Positions 8,254 to 19,740 of a stretch of DNA of 64,000 nucleotides are shown here, piece by piece (positions within the stretch are counted from its first letter, which is position 1; each line of letters begins with the position of its first letter). The notes under the pieces are model-generated. The model was not told the origin of the DNA. It made no database searches and saw only the letters and a program-made list of their open reading frames with translations. The position numbers and the translations under genes were made by a program. This DNA comes from an uncultured Chelatococcus sp. GTDB taxonomy: Bacteria; Pseudomonadota; Alphaproteobacteria; Rhizobiales; Beijerinckiaceae. The stretch spans positions 1-64,000 of the forward strand of contig CALMIK010000045.1 in assembly GCA_937863995.1 (NCBI GenBank). Direction: 5' to 3'.

Positions 8254-9939
8254 ATGATCCAGACCCCGCCTCCCGTCCTCGACGTGCGCAACTTGTGGCT
8301 GAGCTTTCCAGGCCACGGCGGAGACACGACCGCGGTCGCGGGGCTGAGTTTTTCGGTCCGCCCCGGGCAGGCCGTCGCGCTCGTGGGCGAATCGGGCTGC
8401 GGCAAATCGTCGACGGCGCTGGCGATCATGCAATTACTGCCGGACACGGCGAGGTTCGCCGGCGAGATCCGGCTGGACGGGCGCAACATCGTCGGCCTTC
8501 CGCGCAAGGAGTTACGCGCCATGCGCGGCTCCACCGCCGCGATGATCTTTCAGGAGCCGATGACGTCGCTCAACCCCGTGCACCGCATCGGCGACCAGAT
8601 CGCAGAGGCCCTGCGCGCCCACGAGCAGCTGTCGTACAAGGCCGCCCGCGCCCGCGCGCTCGCGCTGCTGGAGCAGGTGCGCATTCCCGATGCCGCCCGG
8701 CGGCTCGACGCCTACCCGCATCAGCTTTCCGGCGGGCAGCGCCAGCGGGTGATGATCGCCATGGCGATTTCCGGCCGGCCGAAGCTCCTGATCGCCGACG
8801 AGCCCACCACCGCGCTCGACGCCACGATCCAGGCCCAGATCCTGCAGTTACTGGACGAGCTGCGTCAGGAACTCGGCATGGGCCTGCTGCTCATCACCCA
8901 CGATCTGGCGCTGGTTTCGCGCTGGACGGAGGATGTCGTGGTGATGCATCACGGCGAGAAGATGGAGCAATTGCCGGCAGTTGACCTGTTCAGCAACGCG
9001 CATCACCCCTACACCCGGGGCCTGATCGGAGCCTCCATCCGGCTCGACCGCTCCCAGCACTACCGCAAGCGGCGTCTGCCGGAAATCCGCGTCGTCCATA
9101 ACCCCGACGACACCTACGCGTTCAGCCTGGAGCAGCGCGAGCCCGCCCGGCTGGCGCCTCCCCTCCTCGACAGCCATCCCGTGCTCGCGGTGAAGAACCT
9201 CGTCGTCCGCTACGACACGCCGCGCGGTCCCTTCACCGCCGTGGACGATGTGTCGCTGCGCATCGCGCCCGGCGAAACGCTGGGGCTCGTGGGGGAATCG
9301 GGCAGCGGCAAATCCACGCTGTCGAAAGCCGTCATGCGGCTCGTGCCCGCGCATGAGGGCCGGATCGTCTTCAAGGGTGAGGACATCGGTGCCTTCAGCG
9401 GCAAGGATTTGCGCCGCGTGCGCCGCGACATGCAGATGGTGTTCCAGGACCCTTACGGCTCGCTCAATCCACGCCACACGGTGGGCGAAATTCTCGAGGG
9501 ACCGCTGGCCGTGCATGAGGTCGACGATGCGCGGGAACGGCGAAAGCGCGTGCTGGACATGCTCGACCGGGTGGGGCTGCCGGCGCGTTCCGTCAACCGG
9601 CTGCCGCATGAATTTTCCGGCGGGCAACGCCAGCGCATCGGCATCGCCCGAGCGCTCATCCTGAATCCGTCGCTCGTGGTGTGCGACGAGCCGGTGTCGG
9701 CGCTGGACGTATCCGTGCAGTCGCAGATCCTCAACTTGCTGGTCGAGCTCAAGGAATCCCTCAACCTGTCCTATCTTTTCATTTCCCACGATCTCGCCGT
9801 GGTCCAGTACATCTCGGACCGCGTCGTCGTGATGAAGGATGCGAAAGTGGTCGAAGAGAACGATCACCTGCATATCTGGACGAACCCGCGTCACGATTAC
9901 ACGCGCGCCCTCATCAACGCGGTGGCGCGCGAGCAATGA
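8254..9939 (+). CDS. ABC transporter ATP-binding protein with two fused ATPase domains (DppDF type)
   Basis: A 561-residue cytoplasmic protein carrying two complete ATPase cassettes, equivalent to DppD fused to DppF. Cassette 1 has Walker [10 protein letters not shown] near residue 45, signature LSGGQRQRV and Walker [13 protein letters not shown]. It is followed by an oligopeptide-transporter C-terminal segment ([12 protein letters not shown]). Cassette 2 has Walker [10 protein letters not shown] near residue 347, signature [15 protein letters not shown] and Walker [12 protein letters not shown]. All catalytic motifs are intact. It should energise the permeases encoded next (9936, 10988), with which it forms an operon with overlapping stop/start codons. 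An AAGG lies three bases before the ATG. Spacing and orientation point to the divergent gene at 6376-7998 as its binding protein. Confidence 0.96.
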   Translation: MIQTPPPVLDVRNLWLSFPGHGGDTTAVAGLSFSVRPGQAVALVGESGCGKSSTALAIMQLLPDTARFAGEIRLDGRNIVGLPRKELRAMRGSTAAMIFQEPMTSLNPVHRIGDQIAEALRAHEQLSYKAARARALALLEQVRIPDAARRLDAYPHQLSGGQRQRVMIAMAISGRPKLLIADEPTTALDATIQAQILQLLDELRQELGMGLLLITHDLALVSRWTEDVVVMHHGEKMEQLPAVDLFSNAHHPYTRGLIGASIRLDRSQHYRKRRLPEIRVVHNPDDTYAFSLEQREPARLAPPLLDSHPVLAVKNLVVRYDTPRGPFTAVDDVSLRIAPGETLGLVGESGSGKSTLSKAVMRLVPAHEGRIVFKGEDIGAFSGKDLRRVRRDMQMVFQDPYGSLNPRHTVGEILEGPLAVHEVDDARERRKRVLDMLDRVGLPARSVNRLPHEFSGGQRQRIGIARALILNPSLVVCDEPVSALDVSVQSQILNLLVELKESLNLSYLFISHDLAVVQYISDRVVVMKDAKVVEENDHLHIWTNPRHDYTRALINAVAREQ

Positions 9940-10988
9940 GCGGCGGATCAACCAACTTGCCGACGCAAACCACACCGGATGCGCAGCGCGGAAGCAGCGG
10001 GATGTCGGGCTTGAGGAAAGTCGCGGGCAGCTTGCGGCGCACCGCCGTTCAGGCTGTGCCGACGGTGATCGGCATCGTCATTCTGAACTTCTTCCTGCTG
10101 CAACTCGCGCCCGGCGACGCGGCGGACGTGCTGGCAGGCGAGTCGGGGGCCGCCACCGAAGAGACCATGCACGCCCTGCGCGAGCAGTTCGGCCTCAATC
10201 ATCCCGTGCTGGTCCAGCTCTACAACTACCTGAACGGCCTCGCGCACTTCAGCCTCGGCTTCTCGCCCCGCTACGGGCTGCCGGTGGCCGAGCTGATCGG
10301 CCAGCGATTGCCCGGCACGCTGCTGCTGATGTCGCTCGCGCTCGGCATCGCGCTGCTCGTCGGGATCGTGCTGGGGTCGGTCATGGCCATCTTCGCCGGG
10401 CGGCTGCCGGATCGTGTCCTGTCGATTCTGGCGCTGGTGTTTTACTCCGTGCCGGGGTTCTGGATCGGCCTGATGCTGATCATCCTGTTCTCGGTCCACC
10501 TGGGATGGCTGCCGAGCGGAGGCGCGGGCACGATCGGCGTCGATATTCCGGGCTTCGCCGGCCTTCTGGACAAGGCCCGCTACATGGTGCTGCCGGCGAC
10601 GTCGCTCGCGCTCTTTTATGTTGCCATCTACGCCCGCCTGACACGCGCGGCGATGCTGGAAGTGAAGTCGCAGGATTTCGTGCGCACGGCGCGGGCCAAG
10701 GGGCTTTCGCCCACGTCCATCACCATTCACCACGTGCTGCGCAACGCGCTGATCCCGATCACGACACTGGCCGGCATGCATTTCGGCAGCATGCTGGGCG
10801 GCGCCGTGGTGGTGGAGACGGTGTACAGCTGGCCGGGCCTCGGCCGCCTCGCCTACGAGGCCGTGATGGGACGCGACTACAACGTGCTGCTCGGCATCCT
10901 GCTGCTGTCGTCGCTGCTGGTCATCGCCGCGAACGCCATCGTGGACCTGCTGCAGACCTTCCTCGATCCACGCATCGGAGTGCGCTGA
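9936..10988 (+). CDS. ABC transporter permease, DppB/OppB type
   Basis: A 350-residue inner-membrane permease. After a polar N-terminus of about 40 residues comes the first helix (VPTVIGIVILNFFLLQL). DppB markers follow: LAPGDAADVLAGE, LREQFGLNHPVLVQLYNYL, FSLGFSPRYGLPV, and the loop ARAKGLSPTSITIHHVLRNALIPI that docks on the ATPase. The ATG at 9936 overlaps the ATPase stop (ATGA), supporting this start over extensions reaching back inside the ATPase gene. An internal Met 22 residues later is a possible alternative. It works with the double ATPase and the DppC-type subunit that follows. Confidence 0.95.
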   Translation: MSGGSTNLPTQTTPDAQRGSSGMSGLRKVAGSLRRTAVQAVPTVIGIVILNFFLLQLAPGDAADVLAGESGAATEETMHALREQFGLNHPVLVQLYNYLNGLAHFSLGFSPRYGLPVAELIGQRLPGTLLLMSLALGIALLVGIVLGSVMAIFAGRLPDRVLSILALVFYSVPGFWIGLMLIILFSVHLGWLPSGGAGTIGVDIPGFAGLLDKARYMVLPATSLALFYVAIYARLTRAAMLEVKSQDFVRTARAKGLSPTSITIHHVLRNALIPITTLAGMHFGSMLGGAVVVETVYSWPGLGRLAYEAVMGRDYNVLLGILLLSSLLVIAANAIVDLLQTFLDPRIGVR

Positions 10989-11980
10989 TGTCCGCGAGCG
11001 ACCCCGCCCTGCACTCCTCCGCGGCCCGCGAGGCCGACGCCGGCGCAAGCGCGCAGGCGCAGGCCCTGCCGCCCGAAAAGCCGAGCTGGCTCGGCACGCA
11101 GGCAGGCTCTCCCGCGCACGGCCCCGACGCCGGCACGACGCACGGACGCCGCGCCCTGCGGATATTCCTGCGCAATCCCAATGCGCTCGCCGGACTGTTC
11201 ATCCTGTCGCTGGTGGCGATCGCCGCCATCGTCGCGCCTTTTCTCTATCCCGGAGACCCGCTGGCGATGGTGGGGCGGCCCTTCCTGTGGCCCGGACAGG
11301 ACCCGGCCTTTCCGCTGGGCACCGATTCCATGGGGCGCGACGTGCTCGCCGGCATCCTCCACGGCACGCGGGTTTCGCTCGCCGTCGGCATAGCGGCGAC
11401 CTTGCTGGGGCTGGTCGCCGGCGTGCTGGTGGGCGCCACCGCCGGCTATTACGGCGGCCGGATCGACGATGCCCTGCTGCGGATCATCGAGATATGCCAG
11501 ACGCTGCCCAATTTCGTTCTGGTGGTCGTGCTCGTCGCCATCACCCAGCCGACGGCCGCGACGATTTCGATCGCAATCGCCATCGTCACCTGGCCGAACG
11601 TCGCGCGGCTGGTGCGCGCGGAATTCCGCTCAATCCGCGAGAAAGACTACGTGATGGCGGCGCGCAGCCTCGGCTACGGCGACGCGCACATCATTTTTCG
11701 CGAGATCCTGCCCAACGGCCTGCCGCCCATCATCGTCACCTCCTCGGTGATGGTGGCCGGCGCGATCCTGATGGAATCCGCGCTGTCGTTCATGGGCCTC
11801 GGCGATCCCAACACGGTCAGCTGGGGCTCGATGATCGGCGCGGGCCGGGAACTGATCCGCACCGCCTGGTATCTGACCGCGCTGCCAGGCCTCGCCATCG
11901 TGCTGACGGTGCTGGCGCTCAACATGATCGGCGACGGGCTCAACGACGCCCTCAACCCGCGCTTCCTGCAGGAGCGCTGA
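10988..11980 (+). CDS. ABC transporter permease, DppC/OppC type
   Basis: A 330-residue permease. An Ala/Pro-rich cytoplasmic tail of about 55 residues precedes the OppC N-terminal region (RRALRIFLRNPNALAGLFILSL), the signature FPLGTDSMGRDVLAGILHGTRVSL, and the conserved loop AARSLGYGDAHIIFREILPNGLPP. The unusually long polar tail is longer than in typical DppC proteins. The start shares one base with the stop of the DppB-type gene (TGATG), so the three transporter genes are translationally linked. It is followed after 75 bases by an SfnB/DszC-like gene on the same strand, which probably belongs to the same transcript. Confidence 0.95.
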   Translation: MSASDPALHSSAAREADAGASAQAQALPPEKPSWLGTQAGSPAHGPDAGTTHGRRALRIFLRNPNALAGLFILSLVAIAAIVAPFLYPGDPLAMVGRPFLWPGQDPAFPLGTDSMGRDVLAGILHGTRVSLAVGIAATLLGLVAGVLVGATAGYYGGRIDDALLRIIEICQTLPNFVLVVVLVAITQPTAATISIAIAIVTWPNVARLVRAEFRSIREKDYVMAARSLGYGDAHIIFREILPNGLPPIIVTSSVMVAGAILMESALSFMGLGDPNTVSWGSMIGAGRELIRTAWYLTALPGLAIVLTVLALNMIGDGLNDALNPRFLQER

Positions 11981-12055
11981 ACGCCGCCCACCCGTTTGAC
12001 CCCAACGCGTTCCGGCGCCTCAAAGACCGGAACCGCAAACCATGAAGATCATTCG

Positions 12056-13309
12056 ATGAGTGCACCATCCACCACCAGCAGCGTCGCGCTGTTTCCGCCA
12101 GTCTCCGCCGCGCAGCCGGCGAGTGTCGCCGATATCCTGGCGCGGGTGCCCGCGCTCGCGGCGGAGATCGCGAAGGGCGCGGCAGAGCGGGACAAGACGC
12201 GCGAGCTGCCCTTCGAGGCATTCCGCCTGATCCGGGAAGCGGGCATCGGCACGCTGCGCCTGCCGCAGGCGCTCGGAGGTCCCGGCGGGACGATCGAGAA
12301 CTATATCGATGTCATCAGCCGGCTGGCGGCGGCGGATTCCAATGTCGCGCACGCGCTGCGCTCCCACTTCAACTTCACCGAGGGGCTGGTGCTCGCGCCC
12401 GAAGGGCCGAAAGCCCAGCGCTACGTGAAGGAGGTACTGGCCGGCAAGCTGTTCGGCGGCGCGCATACCGAGCTTGGCACGGCGCGCCCCGGCGACGTGA
12501 CGACGCGGCTCACCCGCACGCAGGACGGCTGGCGCCTGAACGGCCGGAAATGGTACGCGACCGGAACCGCCTTCGCGGACTTCGCTTCGTTCAGCGCCAT
12601 CGATGACGACGGCAACGACGCCTTCCTGCTGCTACCGGTCGACCGGCCCGGCATTTCGATTCTCGACGACTGGGACGGCATGGGCCAGCGGCTGACGGCG
12701 AGCGGCAGCGTCGTGCTCGATAACGTCGAAGTGTTCGAGGACGAAATCTCGCACCGCAGCCTGAACAACAACATCGGCCGCCACACCTCCACGCTCCGCC
12801 AGCTTCACCTCGCGGCGAGCGCAGCGGGCGCGGTGCGCGCCGTGCTGAACGAGGGTACCGCCTTCGTGCGCGACCGCTCGCGGCTTGCGGCGCACAGCCC
12901 GGCGGCCTCGGCGCGCGAGGATCTTTTCATTCAGGAACTGGTCGGCGAGATTGCCGCCGCATCCTTCGCCGTCGACACGCTGGTGGCGGAAAGCGCGCGG
13001 GCGCTCGACAGGTCGGCCGCCCTGTTCGAGGCGGGCGACGAGGCGGCGCTGGATGAGGCGCTGCTGCAAAGCACACTCACGACCTCGCGCACGCAAATCG
13101 TCGCCTCGCGCCTGGCGCTGCGGGCGGCGGAGCAGATCTTCGATCTCGGCGGCGCATCCGCCACGTCGAGCAAGTACAACTTCGATCGTCACTGGCGCAA
13201 CATCCGCACCGTGTTCAGCCATAATCCGCTGTTGCACAAGGCGCGCGTCGTCGGTGACTACTACCTCAACGGCGCCTCTACCCATCTGCGCGAAGGCAAG
13301 GTCTTCTGA
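12056..13309 (+). CDS. Acyl-CoA dehydrogenase-like flavin monooxygenase (SfnB/DszC family), second copy
   Basis: A 417-residue protein with the acyl-CoA dehydrogenase fold: N-terminal LPFEAFRLIREAGIGTLRLPQALGGPGG, middle-domain WRLNGRKWYATGTAFADF, and a C-terminal helical part ending in FDRHWRNIRTVFSHNP, typical of DszC/SfnB-like monooxygenases. It is expected to use reduced flavin and O2 on an organosulfur substrate. The start at 12056 (MSAPSTT) was chosen because the upstream in-frame stretch is low-similarity sequence. The Shine-Dalgarno is weak. It lies downstream of the importer genes and 61 bases before the aldo/keto reductase. It is a divergent paralogue of the gene at 4073-5272; having two suggests different substrates or sequential oxidations. 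Confidence 0.9.
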   Translation: MSAPSTTSSVALFPPVSAAQPASVADILARVPALAAEIAKGAAERDKTRELPFEAFRLIREAGIGTLRLPQALGGPGGTIENYIDVISRLAAADSNVAHALRSHFNFTEGLVLAPEGPKAQRYVKEVLAGKLFGGAHTELGTARPGDVTTRLTRTQDGWRLNGRKWYATGTAFADFASFSAIDDDGNDAFLLLPVDRPGISILDDWDGMGQRLTASGSVVLDNVEVFEDEISHRSLNNNIGRHTSTLRQLHLAASAAGAVRAVLNEGTAFVRDRSRLAAHSPAASAREDLFIQELVGEIAAASFAVDTLVAESARALDRSAALFEAGDEAALDEALLQSTLTTSRTQIVASRLALRAAEQIFDLGGASATSSKYNFDRHWRNIRTVFSHNPLLHKARVVGDYYLNGASTHLREGKVF

Positions 13310-13370
13310 GAAGGGCGCAACGGCTGCCGATACCTGTCGAAGAACAACCAATCAACAAGGAATACCAACC

Positions 13371-14387
13371 ATGACCCTTCAATACCGCACGCTTGGCCGC
13401 AACGGGCTGCGCGTTTCCCCGCTCACGCTCGGCACCATGATGTTCGGCGGCGAGACCGATGAAGCCACCTCGCGGCGCATTATCGACAAGGCGTTCTCGC
13501 AGGGGTTCAATTTCATCGACACGGCCGACGGCTACGCGAACTTCCAGTCGGAAGTCATTGTCGGCAACGCCATCCGCGAGAAGCGCGACAGCTGGGTGCT
13601 GGCCACCAAGTTCGCCAGCCCGCGCGGAGAGGATCCCAACAGCCAGGGGGCATCGCGCAAGTACATCCGCCGCGCGGTGGAAGGCAGCCTGCAGCGGCTG
13701 GGCACCGACTACATCGACATCTACTACCTGCACCGCGAGGATCACGAGACCAGCGTGGCCGAGACGATCCGGACGCTCGGTGACCTGATTTCCGAAGGCA
13801 AGATCCGCTACTACGGCCTCTCCAACCACCGGGCATGGAAGATCGCGGAGTTCAGCCGCGTCGCCGACGAGCTGGGCCTCGACCGCCCCATCGCCTCGCA
13901 GCCGCTGTACAATCTCGCCAATCGCCAGATCGAGTTCGAGCATCTCGATGCCGCGGATTACTACGGCCTCGGCGTTGTGCCCTACAGCCCGCTGGCGCGG
14001 GGCGTGCTGACGGCCAAGTACCAGCCCGGCGTCGAGCCCGAGCCCGGCTCCCGCGCCGGCCGCAAGGACAAGCGCATTCTGCAGACGGAATGGCGGCAGG
14101 AGTCGCTGACCATCGCCCAGCGCATCGAAGAGCACGTCAGCACGCGCGGCATTTCCGCAGGCCAGTTCGCGCTGGCATGGGTGCTGAACAACCGGCTGAT
14201 CACCGCGCCGATCGTCGGCCCGCGCACGGAAGCGCAGTGGGACGACTACCTGCCCGCGCTGGCCTACAAGTTCACGCCGGAAGACGAGGCGCTCATCAAC
14301 GAGCTCGTCGTCACCGGCCATTCCTCGACGCCCGGCTTCAACGACCCCGGCCATTCCTTCTTCGGCCGCAGGCCCTACGTGGGCTGA
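13371..14387 (+). CDS. Aldo/keto reductase
   Basis: A 338-residue NADPH-dependent oxidoreductase of the AKR superfamily (YghZ/Tas-like TIM barrel). The catalytic tetrad is visible: Asp50 and Tyr55 in FIDTADGYA, Lys80 in VLATKFAS, and His121 in YYLHRED. GLSNHRAWKIAEF and IVGPRTEAQWDDYL are further AKR blocks. The ATG at 13371 has AAGGA nine bases upstream. It closes the rightward run of transporter, monooxygenase and reductase. In this setting it may reduce an aldehyde or ketone released by C-S cleavage, but that is inference from position only. Confidence 0.94.
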   Translation: MTLQYRTLGRNGLRVSPLTLGTMMFGGETDEATSRRIIDKAFSQGFNFIDTADGYANFQSEVIVGNAIREKRDSWVLATKFASPRGEDPNSQGASRKYIRRAVEGSLQRLGTDYIDIYYLHREDHETSVAETIRTLGDLISEGKIRYYGLSNHRAWKIAEFSRVADELGLDRPIASQPLYNLANRQIEFEHLDAADYYGLGVVPYSPLARGVLTAKYQPGVEPEPGSRAGRKDKRILQTEWRQESLTIAQRIEEHVSTRGISAGQFALAWVLNNRLITAPIVGPRTEAQWDDYLPALAYKFTPEDEALINELVVTGHSSTPGFNDPGHSFFGRRPYVG

Positions 14388-14497
14388 CGGGAAAGAGGAA
14401 GCGTTATTCTGGAGAGCTCTCTGGGGAGTTCAAAGCGAAAACGGCCCTGGAAGTGCCGCGCGGCGCGCAGCCTTTCGGGGCCGTAGATCATTGATTT

Positions 14498-14521
14498 GAA
14501 GCGCTCGATACAGAGCGCTTC
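14498..14521 (+). terminator. Hairpin downstream of the aldo/keto reductase
   Basis: A perfect 9-bp stem (GAAGCGCTC / GAGCGCTTC) with a six-base loop, about 110 bases past the aldo/keto reductase stop, followed by ACTTGTT rather than a clean T-run. It probably ends the 8254-14387 transcript. Nothing else is recognisable in the gene-free stretch 14388-14660. Confidence 0.45.
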
Positions 14522-14660
14522 ACTTGTTCCTGTCATCTGGCGATGTTAGCGTCTTCCCGGCTTGGTGAACGTCAGCGCCGGGAAGCACGCGCGCCCGGAA
14601 GGGTTCGCGAAGACAGGCTTGTCTGCCGGCCACACGTCTTGATGTGGAGATATTGCCGGC

Positions 14661-15770
14661 ATGTGCACGTCACTCACGTATAGAGACACCGCGGGCAAGA
14701 TCTACTTCGGCCGCACGCTGGAACTGACCGTCGACCTGCCGTATCAGCTCGCCCACTTCCCCGCCGGTTTCAGGATTTCATCGCTGGCCGAAGGCGACGC
14801 GCCGCTTGATTTCACGACGCAACACGCCTTCGTCGCGATCACCATGCCCGACCGCGTCCCCGGCCCGCAGGCGCCCATCGGCATCGCCGATCTCAAGGTG
14901 CTGGAGGGGTTGAACGACAAGGGGCTGACCTTCAGCCTGCTGTCCTATCCTTCCGCCGCCGGCAAGCAGGTGTCCGCCGCGATGACGCAGGCGGTGCTCT
15001 CGGCGTCCGATCTCGGCAGCTGGGTGCTGGGCAGCTTCGGCACCGTCGCGGCGCTGAAGACCGCGCTTGCCGCCCAGCCCGTGGCGCTGCAGCCGCTTGC
15101 GATCCTGGGCGGGGCGGTTTCGCCGTTCCACTACGTGGCACACGACACCACGGGCGCGGCGCTGGTGATCGAGTTCCACCGTGGCGAGATGACGCTCCAC
15201 GACAACCCGGTCGGCGTGATGACCAACGGCCCGACGTTCGACTGGCACCTGACCAATCTCGACAATTACACCTTCCTCGGCAACGTCGACAAATCGTCGG
15301 CGACATTCGGCACCTACAACGCCGCCCAGCCGGATTCCGGCATCGCGACGCAGGGACTTCCATCCTCCAACACCTCGGTTGGCCGCTTCGTGCGCGCGGC
15401 ATATTATGCCCAGTTCACCGAGAAGGCGGCGACGCCGGATCTGGCCGTGCGCGCGCTGTCCCACATCATGAACAACTTCGACCGCGCGCGCGGCGTCACG
15501 ATAGACTATCCGGAAGGATCGGGCGGTCATCTGGAGGTGCAGGGCCTGACGGAGGACACCACCACGTCCTACGCAACCGAGTTCACCAGCTGGACGAGCC
15601 TGGCGGATCTCGAGCGCGGACTGTTCTTCGTGCGCGATTACGCCAGCCTCAACTATTCGCGCATCGACCTGAGCGCCCTCGCGGACGCCAAAGCCCCCTC
15701 GGTCGTTTCCCTGCACAGGCTGGACGGAGGGGCCGCGGACGCAACCGCGCTGCTCAAGGCATCGCCATAA
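14661..15770 (+). CDS. Linear amide C-N hydrolase (choloylglycine hydrolase/penicillin V acylase family, Ntn)
   Basis: A 369-residue Ntn-hydrolase. After Met removal Cys2 becomes the nucleophile (MCTSLTYRD). The family residues Arg18 (FGRTLE), Asn189 (VMTNGPTFDWHLTNL) and Arg242 (VGRFVRAAYY) can be seen. The position usually held by Asp near residue 21 is Glu here. There is no signal peptide, consistent with processing exposing Cys2. Relatives cleave bile-salt amides, penicillin V or acyl-homoserine lactones. Near the sulfur-scavenging genes it could release an amine or an acyl group from an imported amide, but it may be unrelated. It converges on the flavin reductase gene at 15844. Confidence 0.88.
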   Translation: MCTSLTYRDTAGKIYFGRTLELTVDLPYQLAHFPAGFRISSLAEGDAPLDFTTQHAFVAITMPDRVPGPQAPIGIADLKVLEGLNDKGLTFSLLSYPSAAGKQVSAAMTQAVLSASDLGSWVLGSFGTVAALKTALAAQPVALQPLAILGGAVSPFHYVAHDTTGAALVIEFHRGEMTLHDNPVGVMTNGPTFDWHLTNLDNYTFLGNVDKSSATFGTYNAAQPDSGIATQGLPSSNTSVGRFVRAAYYAQFTEKAATPDLAVRALSHIMNNFDRARGVTIDYPEGSGGHLEVQGLTEDTTTSYATEFTSWTSLADLERGLFFVRDYASLNYSRIDLSALADAKAPSVVSLHRLDGGAADATALLKASP

Positions 15771-15843
15771 GAGCGCCTGACAAAACGTTACGGCAGATGA
15801 CCGACCAGCCCGGGATGACGGGCGTCAGACACCCGGCGGTAGC

Positions 15844-16386
15844 TCAGACGCCCGGCGGCAGCTTGGAGCGCATCATCTCGCGGCGGTCGATCCGGCGGCC
15901 GTCGACGATGAAGGTGCCGTCGCCCACCGCATGGAGCGTCCTTTTTTCCGCGCGCGCCGGGTCGATGCTGGCGGCGACGCCCTCGAGCACGACGATGCCG
16001 TGCGGTTCCACGATGTCGACCACCCGGCACTCGACATTCGCGAGGCATTCGCCGATGAGCGGCGCCCCGACATGCCGCGCACGCACGCGGGTGAGGCCGA
16101 AGACGGCGAACTTGTCCGTGTCGCGGCCGGAGCAGGTGCCGATCCCCACGGCGGTGTCGATCATGTCCACGGTGGGGATCGCGATCACGCACTCGCGCGA
16201 TTTGAGCAGCGCAGCGTAGGAGTAATTCCACGGACCGGTGGTGATCGCGAACTGGGCCGAAAACCCGAGCACCATCGTCCATGTGATGGTCATCACGTTG
16301 TCCTTGTGGCCGTCGCTGGTCGTCACCAGGACGACGGGACCGGGCTCCAGCAAGGTAAAGGCCTTTTCGAGCGGAAGACTTTGCAT
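15844..16386 (-). CDS. Flavin reductase-like FMN-binding split-barrel protein
   Basis: A 180-residue protein of the flavin_reduct family. It has LEPGPVVLVTTSDGHKDNVMTITWTMVLGFS, the FMN-binding N-terminal strand region, SRECVIAIPTVDMIDTAVGIG, and a C-terminal basic segment. Such proteins reduce FMN with NAD(P)H or bind FMN as stand-alone split barrels. This is the only recognisable flavin reductase near the three flavin monooxygenases at 2727, 4073 and 12056, so it is the natural supplier of reduced flavin. It has a strong Shine-Dalgarno (GGAGGGG, seven bases). It starts 25 bases after the MacB gene on the same strand, so it may be co-transcribed with macAB. Confidence 0.85.
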   Translation of the reverse strand: MQSLPLEKAFTLLEPGPVVLVTTSDGHKDNVMTITWTMVLGFSAQFAITTGPWNYSYAALLKSRECVIAIPTVDMIDTAVGIGTCSGRDTDKFAVFGLTRVRARHVGAPLIGECLANVECRVVDIVEPHGIVVLEGVAASIDPARAEKRTLHAVGDGTFIVDGRRIDRREMMRSKLPPGV

Positions 16387-16411
16387 TTCGGCACCCCTCC
16401 CTTGAAAAGCT

Positions 16412-18415
<2,004 letters not shown>

Positions 18416-18418
18416 GGC

Positions 18419-19666
18419 CTAGAACCCCATCGGCGACGGCGGCCCGCGCCGGCCGGGAGCAGCGCCCGCACCGGAAGCGCCGAAATTGCCGGTGACGACG
18501 CGCTCGCCCTCCGTGAGGCCGGAAAGCACCTCAGCCTTGATACGGTTGTTGAGGCCGATCTTCACCTGCCGCGCCGCGACCGCGCCCGATGGCTCCAGCA
18601 CCTGCACCGCTTGGGTGCCGTCGCCGGAAACCGCGCCCGCGAGCGCCGTCGCCGGGATGGTCAGCGCCGCCTCGGCCCGGCCCAGCACGATGCTCACCTC
18701 GGCGGTCATGTAGGTGCGCAGCCGCCCGTCGGGGTTGGGAACGTCGAACACGCCGTTGAAGTAGACGGCGGAGGTAGAGCTCGACGAGCTGGCGGAAGAA
18801 GCGCCGCCGCCGGAGGACGTGGTGAAGCTGCTGTCGCTCGACACGGACTCGGGCGCGGGCTCTATCCGCTGCAACGTCGCGTCGTAGCGCCGGCCGGTGT
18901 CGCCCAGCACGGTGAAGTGCACCGGCTGGCCGGGGGCGACGCGCACGATATCAGCCTCGGAGATTTCGGCGCGCACGGTCATGACGTCGAGCTGCCCCAG
19001 CACGACGATGGTGGGGGCGGACTGGGCGGCGTTGACGGTCTGGCCCTGCTGGGTCACGATCGCCAGCACCGTGCCGTCGATGGGGGCGGTGATGCGGGTG
19101 TAGTCGAGATTGGCGCGCGCGGTCTCCACGCCCACCTGCGACTGGATGATCTGCGCGTCGAGCGCCTCGATCTGGGCGCGGGTGACGGCGACATCCGCCT
19201 CGGCCGTGTCGAGTTCGGCCTGCGACACGGCGCGCTGGGCCGCCATGGTGCGCTGGCGCTGGAGCGTGATTTCGGCGAGCTTCAGGCTGGCGGCTTTCTC
19301 GGCGCGCTGGGCGCGCACGCTTGCGAGCGCCGCCTGGGAGGTGCGCAGCGCGTTTTCCTGCGTCACGGAATCGATTTCGGCGATGAGGTCGCCCGCCCTC
19401 ACCTGCTGGCCCAGTTCCACCCGCAGCGCCGTCACCCGGCCCGACACCTGCGCGCCGACCGCGACGAGGCGGGCGGGCTTGAGGATGCCGGTCGCCAGCA
19501 CCGTGACCTCGACATCGCCGCGCGTGACAGCCGCGGTGATCAGGCCCTCGCCCGGTGAGGACGCGCGCCCGCGCTGCCACACGAGAAGGGCCGCGCCAAT
19601 GCATGCCACTGCGACGAGAAGCAGGGCGACCCTCGCGAGCCGTCGCCGCGGTTTTCCGTTGCTCAT
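18419..19666 (-). CDS. macA: MacA-type periplasmic adaptor (HlyD/RND family)
   Basis: A 415-residue membrane-fusion protein. The N-terminal anchor (VALLLVAVACIGAALLV) precedes the lipoyl half-motif VLATGILKPARLVAVGAQVSGRV, a long coiled-coil hairpin of about 90 residues, the second lipoyl half (ARANLDYTRITAPIDGTV) and a beta-barrel. A serine-rich insertion near residues 265-290 is an oddity of this copy. The C-terminal tail is Gly/Pro-rich. The ATG at 19666 was preferred to 19735 because the hydrophobic anchor follows it closely and GGGA precedes it. It forms an operon with macB. A tandem 10-bp repeat about 75-95 bases upstream is a candidate regulator site. Confidence 0.93.
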   Translation of the reverse strand: MSNGKPRRRLARVALLLVAVACIGAALLVWQRGRASSPGEGLITAAVTRGDVEVTVLATGILKPARLVAVGAQVSGRVTALRVELGQQVRAGDLIAEIDSVTQENALRTSQAALASVRAQRAEKAASLKLAEITLQRQRTMAAQRAVSQAELDTAEADVAVTRAQIEALDAQIIQSQVGVETARANLDYTRITAPIDGTVLAIVTQQGQTVNAAQSAPTIVVLGQLDVMTVRAEISEADIVRVAPGQPVHFTVLGDTGRRYDATLQRIEPAPESVSSDSSFTTSSGGGASSASSSSSTSAVYFNGVFDVPNPDGRLRTYMTAEVSIVLGRAEAALTIPATALAGAVSGDGTQAVQVLEPSGAVAARQVKIGLNNRIKAEVLSGLTEGERVVTGNFGASGAGAAPGRRGPPSPMGF

Positions 19667-19740
19667 GAATATCCCGGTCCAGATGATTGCACCGGAATGT
19701 GCGGCAGATCGCGGCGCGCGGCAAGTCCTTGCCACACATT

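Noticed and set aside
9681..9935. An N-terminal extension of the DppB-type permease reaching into the ATPase gene.
   Set aside because: The extension is antifunctional sequence in another frame of the ATPase; the ATG at 9936 with the ATGA overlap is the natural start.
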